A DNA stretch of 64,000 nt from Terriglobales bacterium (GTDB taxonomy: Bacteria; Acidobacteriota; Terriglobia; Bryobacterales; Bryobacteraceae): contig JAIXQP010000028.1 of the NCBI GenBank assembly GCA_027485675.1, positions 1 through 64,000 of the forward strand, written 5' to 3'. Of this stretch, positions 16,732-23,791 are shown in pieces. The notes beneath the pieces are model-generated. The model searched no databases, was not told the DNA's origin, and saw only the letters and a list, made by a program, of their open reading frames with translations. The stretch's first letter is position 1. Each line of letters begins with the position of its first letter. The position numbers were made by a program, and so were the translations under genes.

Positions 16732-17132
16732 TGGCAGCGGTCCTGGCCGACACCCACGCGATCCTCTGGTACTTGACGGCAGACGCGCGGATCTCGCGCG
16801 CCGCCACTACCGCCATGGACAATGCAACAACCGCAGGCGATCCCATATTCGTTTCCGCCATCACGATGGTGGAGATCCAATACCTCGTCGAAAAGGGACG
16901 CCTCAGCGTCGACGAACAACGAATGGTAGTCGCGGCCGTCGATGACGTTCAGAATCCCACGCGCCTCGTTCCGGTGGACCGCATCGTCGTGGATACGCTC
17001 GGCCAAGTCAACCGAGATGAGGTTCCCGACATGCCTGACCGTATCATCGCCGCGACCGCTCTTGCGCTTGGTGTGCCGCTGTTAAGTCGTGATCGTAAGA
17101 TCCGCGTATCTTCGGTCGAAACCATCTGGTAG
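16731..17132 (+). CDS. VapC-type PIN-domain ribonuclease toxin
   Basis: The 133-residue protein is a PIN domain: the first acidic residue in VLADTHAILWYL (Asp7), the second in SAITMVEIQYLVEKG (Glu), and the C-terminal acidic pair in VPDMPDRIIAATAL, followed by LLSRDRKI. PIN toxins of this kind cleave RNA (often tRNA or rRNA) when freed from their antitoxin. All four metal-binding acidic positions appear intact, so the toxin may be active. The ATG at 16731, overlapping the antitoxin stop, is preferred over an earlier in-frame start at 16701. Confidence 0.85.
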   Translation: MAAVLADTHAILWYLTADARISRAATTAMDNATTAGDPIFVSAITMVEIQYLVEKGRLSVDEQRMVVAAVDDVQNPTRLVPVDRIVVDTLGQVNRDEVPDMPDRIIAATALALGVPLLSRDRKIRVSSVETIW

Positions 17133-17412
17133 TGAATCTCGAAGGTATGTCGGTCCAGTCTGCCCAAAGCTAATGTTGCTTTGCGGCCGCCGGAATCCAC
17201 GTTAGACTGCTTTCGTGCCAACCGAAGTTGCCAACTTGATTCTGCCCGTGATGAGCCGCCGTTTAGTGTGCGGGCTGTGTGCGGAATCAGCCAAACCGGC
17301 ACAAACAGCCCGGACTGAGGCAAACACAGGCAAGGCCGCATCTACAATCGGATCAATATCTTACGAAGGGGAATGAACCCAGGCCAAACAGCCGAAAACA
17401 AGTCATTTCCGT
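17133..17412. other. Island-end sequence with short repeats
   Basis: There is no gene. The 9-mer CAAACAGCC occurs at 17302-17310 and 17385-17393 in the same orientation, and an imperfect inverted repeat built on GGGCTGT/ACAGCCC lies around 17266-17311. These could be arm-type recombinase sites next to the tRNA-derived attachment site, or relics. Confidence 0.3.
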
Positions 17413-17467
17413 TTCAGGTTCTAGTACTCGCAAGGGTGTGAAGGTTCAAGTCCTTTCATCCGCACCA
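17413..17467 (+). tRNA. 3' fragment of a tRNA-Leu(CAG) gene, putative attR
   Basis: From the anticodon loop to CCA the sequence folds like a class II tRNA-Leu. The loop TTCAGGT (anticodon CAG at 17415-17417) is followed by the 3' anticodon stem TCTAG, a long variable arm TACTCGCAAGGGTG, the T-arm (GAAGG at 17440-17444, loop TTCAAGT, CCTTT), the acceptor strand CATCCGC (17457-17463), discriminator A and an encoded CCA. The matching 5' half (it should begin GCGGATG and carry the D-arm) is absent upstream, so this is not a functional gene. Such 3' halves arise when an element integrates into a tRNA gene and restores the intact copy at its other end. That places the island to the left and the intact tRNA outside the window. 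Confidence 0.8.
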
Positions 17468-17480
17468 AATGACTGAAAGA

Positions 17481-18779
17481 TTATGAGCGGCCCTCCGGGT
17501 CGCTTGTTTGTTTTTGGGAGGCGCGCCGCAGCGGCAGGCGCACCGTAAAGGTCGTTTTCCCCGGCCGGGACTCCACCCGAACATTTCCTTCGTGCCCCCG
17601 CACAATGCGGCGCACCACGTCCAGGCCTAGCCCGGTGCCGTCGCCCACCTCTTTCGTCGTGAAAAACGGCTCGAAGATCCGCGCCTGAATGGCCTCTGGG
17701 ATGCCGGGACCGTTATCGGCTATCGCCACCGTCACCGACTCGCTGTCGGCACATGCCTTCACCGACAATTCCCGGGTTTCCGCGGGCATTGTCTCCATGG
17801 CGTCGAGTGCGTTATCGATCAGGTTCGTCCACACCTGGTTCAGTTCGCTGCCGTTCCCCCGCACCGGCGGCAACCCCGGCGACAGCTCCTTCCGCACCGT
17901 CACCCCCTGCTTCAGCCGGTGCTGGAAGATGCGCAGCGTCACCTCCAACCCCTCCACCAGATCCACCTCCCGCGCCGGCGCCCGGTCCATGTAGGTGTAC
18001 GACTTCACTGCATGGATCAACTCCGAGATCCGCCCGGCGGCCTCCTCAATCTCCCGCGTCAGGGCGCCAATCTCCCGGTCCCGCACCAGCCGGCGCAGCT
18101 CCGCCTCCGATAATCCCTCCGGCGAAGTTCCCGCCTCCACCAGCCCTCCGGCCAAGTTCTCGTCCATCCCGCGCGCCCGCAGCCACTCCTCCATGGCCTC
18201 CTCGCGGTCCGCCCGTTCGAGCGGGTCCAACTCCACCGGCGGCGGCGCTTCGCCCCATAACTCCCGCAGCCGCGCCGCGGAGCGGCCCACCGCCGCCGCC
18301 GGGTTGTTCAACTCATGCGCGAGCCCGGCCGACAACTTACCCAGAGCCTGTAACTTCCCCGCCTGCTCGTCCATCTGGGTCGATTCGCGGGTCCGGTCCG
18401 TCATCTCCGAGACGAGTTTCTGCGCCAGGCACGGCGCCCGGTATACTAACTCCCGTAAGTGCCGCGCGTCCATCGCGCCGAGCCGCGTATCCACCACCGC
18501 CCGCCCACGCCCGCGCGAAACCTTCATTCGCGAGAAGGGCAGCACCCCCAACGCCTGCCCCTGGCGCCGCACGAAAACGCTGCCGTATTGGTCTTCCGGA
18601 CGCGAATGATGGACCTCTCCCTCCAGAATCAGGAGAAACTCCGTCACCGGATCGCCGGCTTCCACGAAGACGGTGCCGGCCGCTATCTCCCGCACGGTCA
18701 TCCGCTCGGCGATCCACTCGATGGCCTCCCGCGGATCGTCCGCGAATAAGTCCAGGCGCTGTAACTCGTCGGCTAACAT
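17481..18779 (-). CDS. Histidine kinase with N-terminal cyclic-nucleotide-binding-type domain
   Basis: The 432-residue soluble kinase has a cNMP-binding/CRP-like beta-barrel at about 10-120 (AGTVFVEAGDPVTEFLLILE). A dimerisation and phosphoacceptor helix follows, with LSAGLAHELNNPAAAVG (His155). The ATPase domain has the N box NQVWTNLIDNALDAM, the G1 box DNGPGIPEA and the G2 box GTGLGLDVVRRIV. It lacks membrane segments, so it senses a cytoplasmic signal. Its start overlaps by one base the stop of the upstream response-regulator/flavoprotein gene, which is its obvious partner. Whether the barrel binds a nucleotide is not certain. The 3' end overlaps the tRNA-type terminator on the opposite strand. 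Confidence 0.9.
   Translation of the reverse strand: MLADELQRLDLFADDPREAIEWIAERMTVREIAAGTVFVEAGDPVTEFLLILEGEVHHSRPEDQYGSVFVRRQGQALGVLPFSRMKVSRGRGRAVVDTRLGAMDARHLRELVYRAPCLAQKLVSEMTDRTRESTQMDEQAGKLQALGKLSAGLAHELNNPAAAVGRSAARLRELWGEAPPPVELDPLERADREEAMEEWLRARGMDENLAGGLVEAGTSPEGLSEAELRRLVRDREIGALTREIEEAAGRISELIHAVKSYTYMDRAPAREVDLVEGLEVTLRIFQHRLKQGVTVRKELSPGLPPVRGNGSELNQVWTNLIDNALDAMETMPAETRELSVKACADSESVTVAIADNGPGIPEAIQARIFEPFFTTKEVGDGTGLGLDVVRRIVRGHEGNVRVESRPGKTTFTVRLPLRRASQKQTSDPEGRS
17486..17515 (+). terminator. Intrinsic terminator behind the tRNA-Leu fragment
   Basis: The stem AGCGGCCC (17486-17493) pairs with GGGTCGCT (17497-17504), with one G-T pair and a 3-base loop. TTGTTTGTTTTT follows on the + strand. 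It sits 18 bp after the tRNA CCA, as a tRNA terminator would, and overlaps the 3' end of the convergent kinase gene. Confidence 0.65.
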
Positions 18780-20374
18780 CAGCGGTTCCTCATATACTGC
18801 CGGATGAAGTAGAGCACGATTGATCCTTCGCCGACGCTGTTCGCCACCCGGCGGATGGCCGCGTCCCGCACGTCGCCCACGGCAAAAACCCCTTCCACGC
18901 TGGTTTCGAGCAGATACGGGTCCCGCTTGCCCGTGCGCGGCAGGTTCACCCCCGTCACGATAAACCCTTTCTCGTCCCGCTTCACGACCCCTTCAAGCCA
19001 CTCCGTATGCGGCTCGGCCCCGATGAACACGAACAGCGCCACCGCGGGCACGGTCCGGTCCTCGGCCCCGTCCTGCCGGATCGTGATGCTTTCGAGGCGC
19101 TCCTCGCCGCTCACGCCGACCACTTCCGCATTCGCGATCACATGAATGTTGGGAATCGTCGAGATTCGTTCGTGCAGGTAGTGGGACATCGACTTTGAAA
19201 GCGCCTCGCCGCGGATGATCATCGTGACGCTGCGCGCAATTTCCGAGAAGTGCACGGCCGCCTGTCCCGCCGAGTTGGCGCCGCCGACGATGTAGATGTC
19301 CTCGCCGGCGCAGGAGGCCGCCTCGGTGGTCGCCGCCCCGTAGTAGACGCCGGCGCCCGTCAAGCGGTCGAGCCCCGGCACGTCCAGCCGCCGCCATTGC
19401 ACCCCGGCGGCGATCACCACGGCATGCGCGGCTAGCTCCTGCCCGGTGGAGAGGGTGACCACCCGGTAGTCGCCTTCCACCTTCAAGCTGACGGCTTCGG
19501 CCGGCGCAATCACTTCGGTGCCGAACCGCTTCACCTGGGTCACCCCCCGGCGCGCGAGGTCGGCCCCGCTTAACCCGGACGGAAAGCCCAGGTAGTTTTC
19601 GATCCGCGAACTCAGCCCCGCCTGCCCGCCGGCCGCCTCCTTTTCCACCATCGCCGTCTTCAGCCCCTCGGTGCTGCAGTAGAGCGCGCAGGCTAGCCCG
19701 GCGGGGCCGGCGCCCACCACGACGACGTCATAGAAGCGCCGGCTGGGCGTCATCGCCAGCCCGAGTTTCGCGGCGACGGCTCCGGTCTCCGGCCGCTCCA
19801 TCACGGTGCCGTCCGGGAAGACGACCATCGGCATCGCCCCTGCTTCGGCCTCCGGCTCCCGCCAGCGGTAAGGCACCTGGCTCTTGGCCAGGAAGTCCTT
19901 CATCCGGTGCGTTTCGGGCAGCCAGCGCGGCCCCACCACCTGGATGCCTTCGAACTCGGAAGGATTGGCGGCGGTCCACTCTTCAAGCAGGTCCGTCAGC
20001 ACCGGATAGAGATTCTGTTCGGGCGGCGCCCAGGGCTTCATCAGGTAATGATTGAGCTTGATCGTGTTGATGGCGTCAATGGCCGCGCTCGAATCCGCGT
20101 AGGCCGTCAACAGCACGCGCCGCGCCGCCGGCTGCAGCTTCATCGCCTCTTGCAGGAACTCCGTACCGGTCATCAACGGCATGCGCTGATCGGCCAGGAA
20201 GAGCGCCACCCGGTCGCCCCGCACCGTCAACTGCTTCACCAACTCGAGGGCCTTACCGGGTGCGTCCGCCGTCATCACCCGGTACTGGGCGCTGTACTTC
20301 GCCTTCAGATCCCGCTCCACCGCCTTAAGCACCGACAGGTCATCGTCCACCGCCACCACGAAGGCTTTTTTCAT
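18779..20374 (-). CDS. Response regulator fused to thioredoxin-reductase-like FAD oxidoreductase
   Basis: The 531-residue fusion has three parts. Residues 1-125 are a receiver domain with the acidic pocket (Asp10-12), phosphoacceptor Asp62 in LADQRMP, the Thr90 region and Lys113 in LMKPW. Residues about 140-210 resemble the glutaredoxin-like insert seen in this fusion family. Residues about 215-531 are a low-molecular-weight thioredoxin-reductase fold: the FAD motif VVVGAGPAGLACALY, GGQAGLSSRIENYLGFPSG, the NADPH-binding motif IYIVGGANSAGQAAVH, and the C-terminal FAD motif VEGVFAVGDVRD. The CxxC redox pair of true thioredoxin reductases is missing (only one Cys, ASCAGED). Electrons must therefore leave by another route, or the domain only senses redox state. 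It is coupled to the downstream kinase. Confidence 0.9.
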   Translation of the reverse strand: MKKAFVVAVDDDLSVLKAVERDLKAKYSAQYRVMTADAPGKALELVKQLTVRGDRVALFLADQRMPLMTGTEFLQEAMKLQPAARRVLLTAYADSSAAIDAINTIKLNHYLMKPWAPPEQNLYPVLTDLLEEWTAANPSEFEGIQVVGPRWLPETHRMKDFLAKSQVPYRWREPEAEAGAMPMVVFPDGTVMERPETGAVAAKLGLAMTPSRRFYDVVVVGAGPAGLACALYCSTEGLKTAMVEKEAAGGQAGLSSRIENYLGFPSGLSGADLARRGVTQVKRFGTEVIAPAEAVSLKVEGDYRVVTLSTGQELAAHAVVIAAGVQWRRLDVPGLDRLTGAGVYYGAATTEAASCAGEDIYIVGGANSAGQAAVHFSEIARSVTMIIRGEALSKSMSHYLHERISTIPNIHVIANAEVVGVSGEERLESITIRQDGAEDRTVPAVALFVFIGAEPHTEWLEGVVKRDEKGFIVTGVNLPRTGKRDPYLLETSVEGVFAVGDVRDAAIRRVANSVGEGSIVLYFIRQYMRNR

Positions 20375-20383
20375 CCCTTGAGT

Positions 20384-21112
20384 CTAGCGAATCGACAGGG
20401 TTCCTCCGTCGACGGGTAATCCTACCCCGGTAATAAAGGCCGCCTCGTCGCTGCACAAAAACAGGGCGGCGTGGGCCATCTCTTCCGGCTGCGCCATGCG
20501 GCCAATCGGCTGCGCTTTCGATAACTTCTCGAACATCTCCGCCTCCCGCCCGGCGTAGTTCTTGGCGATGAAGCCATCGACGAAGGGCGTATGCACGCGG
20601 CCGGGTAACAGGGCGTTGCACCGAATGTTCTTATCGAGGAAATCCTTGGCCACCGAGTAAGTCATGGCCAGCACCGCGCCCTTGCTCGTCCCATAGGCGA
20701 AACGGTCCGCGATGGCCATCACCGACAAGCACGAGGCGAGGTTCAGCACCACGCCGCCCCCGTCCGCCACCATGTGCCGCAGCGTCGCCCGCAGGCAGTT
20801 CGCCGGGCCAAACACGTTCACGCGCTGCACCCGCTCGAACTCCTCGGCCGAGGTGGTGAGCGCGTTCCCGACGTGCGCGATTCCCGCGTTATTCACGAGA
20901 ATATCGATGCGCCCGTGCCGGGCGTGAATCTCGTCCACCACGGCTTCGACGCGCGCTGCGTCAGCGACGTCGCAGGCGATCTGGCCTTCGCCGGCCTCGC
21001 GTTCGAGCACCTCCACCACGGCGCCCTCGGCCCGAAACCGATGCACAATCGCCAGGCCAATTCCGGACGCGCCGCCGGTTACAATGGCAACCTTCTTCTC
21101 TAAGCGCCCCAT
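20384..21112 (-). CDS. SDR-family oxidoreductase
   Basis: The 242-residue classical short-chain dehydrogenase has the nucleotide motif TGGASGIG (residues 12-19) and DILVNNAGIAH. The catalytic Ser lies in LNLASCLSV, Tyr and Lys in YGTSKGA, and the closing motif is FITGVGLPVDGG. The family reduces or oxidises alcohol/carbonyl groups with NAD(P)H; the substrate cannot be read from sequence. Nothing in the GLEREAGEG region marks an NADP preference clearly. It begins directly after the stop of the SMP-30-like gene and ends 9 bp before the response-regulator gene, so the four minus-strand genes look like one operon. Confidence 0.9.
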   Translation of the reverse strand: MGRLEKKVAIVTGGASGIGLAIVHRFRAEGAVVEVLEREAGEGQIACDVADAARVEAVVDEIHARHGRIDILVNNAGIAHVGNALTTSAEEFERVQRVNVFGPANCLRATLRHMVADGGGVVLNLASCLSVMAIADRFAYGTSKGAVLAMTYSVAKDFLDKNIRCNALLPGRVHTPFVDGFIAKNYAGREAEMFEKLSKAQPIGRMAQPEEMAHAALFLCSDEAAFITGVGLPVDGGTLSIR

Positions 21113-22066
21113 TTAGCGGATCCCCGGCGCTTTCGCGGTGGCTTTATAGACGTAACCGGTTACCCGCGCCATGTCAGAACTGGTCATGTACAGGGTGCGG
21201 TTGTCCGCTCCGCGCCCAAACTTGATATTGGTCAATGCTTTCTGCTCCGTAGTAATCTTTTCGAGAATTTGCCCCGCCGGGGTCAGCCGGTAGGCGGTCC
21301 CGTGCGAGTAACAGGTCAACCAGATGTTACCCAACTCGTCCACGTCCATCCCGTCCGCCTGACAAGGCTCAATGGTGGCCAACTCTTTCGCCGCGGTATG
21401 CGAGCCGTCCTCGTTGAGTTGGAACGCGACAATCTTCGACGTATTCTCCGCCGTGTTATGCGCGACATAGAGAGTCTGCCGGTCCGCGCTCAGGATGATG
21501 CCGTTGGGCCCGGTGATATCCTGGCTGAACACTTTGGCCTTGCCGCCGGCTGGAATCTCGTAAATGGTGCCCTTCGGCGCCTTGCCGTCGTATCCATTCG
21601 GCGCCGTAAAGTAGATGGTGCCGTTCGGATGCACCACCAGGTCGTTCGGCCCCTTGCTCACGCCCGGCGGCATCGCGTCGAAGCCCTCCGCCACGACGCT
21701 GACCTTCTTATCGGGGGTTACCTTCAGAATCTGCTGCTCCCCGGTTGCAGTTACAAAGATGTTATCCTTGTCGTCCACCCACAAGCCGCCCGGCCCTTCC
21801 TTGGTCGCCACCGCCAGATACGGCTTGGCGCCCTCCTTGGCGGTCCAGGCGACGATTCCTTTGTAGGTTCCGCGGGAGGTGAAATACAGCGTGCCCTTCG
21901 AATCAATCGCCGGGCCCTCCGTGTTTCCCCACGAACCGTCCTTCGCAATCAGTTCCGCGGCCGTTTCCGGAATCACGGTCGCCGACCCCTTGAAGGGCGG
22001 CTCGGCGGACTTACAACCCGCGAGCATCAGGCCCAGCAGGGGCAGGGAAGTCAAAATGATACGCAT
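21113..22066 (-). CDS. SMP-30/gluconolactonase-like lipoprotein
   Basis: The 317-residue protein begins MRIILTSLPLLGLMLAGCKS, a lipoprotein signal with lipobox LAGC, so it should be lipid-anchored in the periplasm. The rest is a six-bladed beta-propeller of the SMP-30/gluconolactonase/LRE-like type: WGNTEGPAIDSKGTLYFTS, then GPNDLVVHPNGTIYFTAPNG, GPNGIILSADRQTLYVAH and ADGMDVDELGNIWLTC. The Glu, Asn and Asp metal ligands typical of the family occur in these blocks. Relatives hydrolyse sugar lactones, but the substrate here is not known. The ATG at 22066 is chosen because it begins the signal peptide; an upstream in-frame start at 22087 is not needed. Confidence 0.85.
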   Translation of the reverse strand: MRIILTSLPLLGLMLAGCKSAEPPFKGSATVIPETAAELIAKDGSWGNTEGPAIDSKGTLYFTSRGTYKGIVAWTAKEGAKPYLAVATKEGPGGLWVDDKDNIFVTATGEQQILKVTPDKKVSVVAEGFDAMPPGVSKGPNDLVVHPNGTIYFTAPNGYDGKAPKGTIYEIPAGGKAKVFSQDITGPNGIILSADRQTLYVAHNTAENTSKIVAFQLNEDGSHTAAKELATIEPCQADGMDVDELGNIWLTCYSHGTAYRLTPAGQILEKITTEQKALTNIKFGRGADNRTLYMTSSDMARVTGYVYKATAKAPGIR

Positions 22067-22125
22067 AGCGCCCCCCAGCGTATGCAAACTTCACCCCCCA
22101 TTGCAACCCATGCGAAACTCAGGGG

Positions 22126-23787
22126 ATGCTTCGCCGCGACCTCGCTCGCCTGCTTCCCGCCCTCGCCCTCGTCCTGTCGGAATCGGCCCCCGCCCAACCC
22201 ACCGGCATCACGAAGGACCAACTCCGGCAAGCGCTCGTTCTGATTGGCCTGGAGTTCAAGGAAGACTACCTGGACCTCATGCTCCCCAGCGTCAACCGCA
22301 CCCTCGGGAGCATCACCGACCTGCGGAAACTTCCCATCCCGCTCGATACCCCGCCGGCGTTTCGGTTTGACCCGCTACTGCCCGGCCAGAAGCTGCCGCC
22401 GGCCGGCCCTTTCCTGGCCACGCCGCCCGCCGTCCTTCCGCGCTTCAAGAAGCCCGCCGAACTGGCCTTTCAACCGGTCACCCAACTGGCCGCGCTCCTC
22501 CGCGCCCGCCGGGTCACCTCCCGCCAACTCACCCAGCTCTATCTCGACCGGCTCAAGGAACACTCGCCCGCCCTCACCTGCACCGTTACGCTTACGGAAG
22601 CCAAGGCGCTCGACGCCGCCGCCCAGGCCGACCGCGAAATCCGCCAGGGGAAGCTGCGCGGCCCGCTCCACGGCATTCCCTACGGCGTGAAGGACCTGTT
22701 CGCCTCGAAGGGCTACAAGACTACGTGGGGCGCCGAACCCTTCGCCGACCAGATGCTCGACTATGATGCCACGGTCATCCAGCGCTGCGACAAGGCCGGC
22801 GCCGTGATGGTGGCCAAGCTCTCGATGGGCGCCCTCGCCATGGGCGGACAGTGGTTCGGCGGCATGACCAAGACCCCGTGGAACCTGGAGCAGACCTCCT
22901 CCGGCTCCTCGGCCGGTTCCGGCGCCGCCACCGCCGCGGGCCTGGTGGGCTTCGCGATCGGCACGGAAACCCTGGGCAGCATCATCAGTCCCTCCACACG
23001 CTGCGGCATCACCGGTCTGCGCCCGACCTTCGGCCGCGTGTCCCGCCATGGGGCGATGGCGCTCTCCTGGACGATGGACAAGGTCGGCCCCATGACGCGT
23101 TCCGTCGCCGACTCCATGCTCGTCCTCCGCGCTATCCAGGGGCCGGACCCGCTCGACCCCACCACCCAAACCGCGGCTCCGCTCGTCTGGTCGCCCTCGA
23201 GCCCGCTCGCCCGCCTGAAAGTGGGAGTCCTGCAGGCGGACTTCGACAAAATCGATAACCCCGAGCGGAAAAAACTCTACACGGATGCCCTGGCGAGCCT
23301 GGCCAAGGCCGGCGCCAAACTCACACCCATCCCCCTTCCTGATTTCCCGCTCGGCGGCCTGCTGCTCATGCTCAACGCCGAAGGCGCCGCGGCGTTTGAC
23401 GACATCACCCGGGACGATCGCGTGGCCCTCCTCTCCGGCCAGAAGCCGGGAGACTGGCCCAACTCGTTCCGTTCTTCTCGCCTGGTGCCGGCCGTTGAGT
23501 ATATCCGTTCCGCCCGCGCCCGGACGCTGTTGATGCAGGCCTGGGCCCAGTTCCAGACCGGCTGGGACGTCCTCGTCAGCCCCACCGGCAGCCCCAGCCT
23601 CACCATGACCAATCTGACGGGCCATCCCCAGATCGTGGTCCCCTGCGGCTTCGTCAACGGAAACGAACCCACCGGCCTGCTGTTTACGGGCCGTCTGTAC
23701 GAAGAGGGCAAGATGGCCCGTGTCGCCCACGCCTTCCAGACCACCACGAAGTGGCATACTCTGATGCCGCCCCTTTTCCAGGTTTAA
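22126..23787 (+). CDS. Secreted amidase (amidase signature family)
   Basis: The 553-residue protein has a signal peptide (about 1-24, ending APAQ). After a 100-residue N-terminal extension comes the amidase-signature fold, with the catalytic triad Lys189 (GIPYGVKDLFA), cis-Ser in SSGSSAGSGAATA (about 262) and nucleophile Ser285 (GTETLGSIISPS). Family members hydrolyse amide bonds of varied substrates. Export suggests a small nutrient amide or a cell-wall-related substrate, but this is not shown. The gene diverges from the lipoprotein operon with 59 bp between the starts. CocE/NonD follows 4 bp downstream, so the secreted hydrolases here probably form an operon. Confidence 0.9.
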   Translation: MLRRDLARLLPALALVLSESAPAQPTGITKDQLRQALVLIGLEFKEDYLDLMLPSVNRTLGSITDLRKLPIPLDTPPAFRFDPLLPGQKLPPAGPFLATPPAVLPRFKKPAELAFQPVTQLAALLRARRVTSRQLTQLYLDRLKEHSPALTCTVTLTEAKALDAAAQADREIRQGKLRGPLHGIPYGVKDLFASKGYKTTWGAEPFADQMLDYDATVIQRCDKAGAVMVAKLSMGALAMGGQWFGGMTKTPWNLEQTSSGSSAGSGAATAAGLVGFAIGTETLGSIISPSTRCGITGLRPTFGRVSRHGAMALSWTMDKVGPMTRSVADSMLVLRAIQGPDPLDPTTQTAAPLVWSPSSPLARLKVGVLQADFDKIDNPERKKLYTDALASLAKAGAKLTPIPLPDFPLGGLLLMLNAEGAAAFDDITRDDRVALLSGQKPGDWPNSFRSSRLVPAVEYIRSARARTLLMQAWAQFQTGWDVLVSPTGSPSLTMTNLTGHPQIVVPCGFVNGNEPTGLLFTGRLYEEGKMARVAHAFQTTTKWHTLMPPLFQV

Positions 23788-23791
23788 TCGT

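Noticed and set aside
16949..17341. 130-aa minus-strand frame at the island end
   Set aside because: Antisense to the PIN toxin gene and without motifs.
22375..23757. 460-aa open frame on the minus strand
   Set aside because: Antisense to the amidase gene whose catalytic triad is intact; no recognisable domain.
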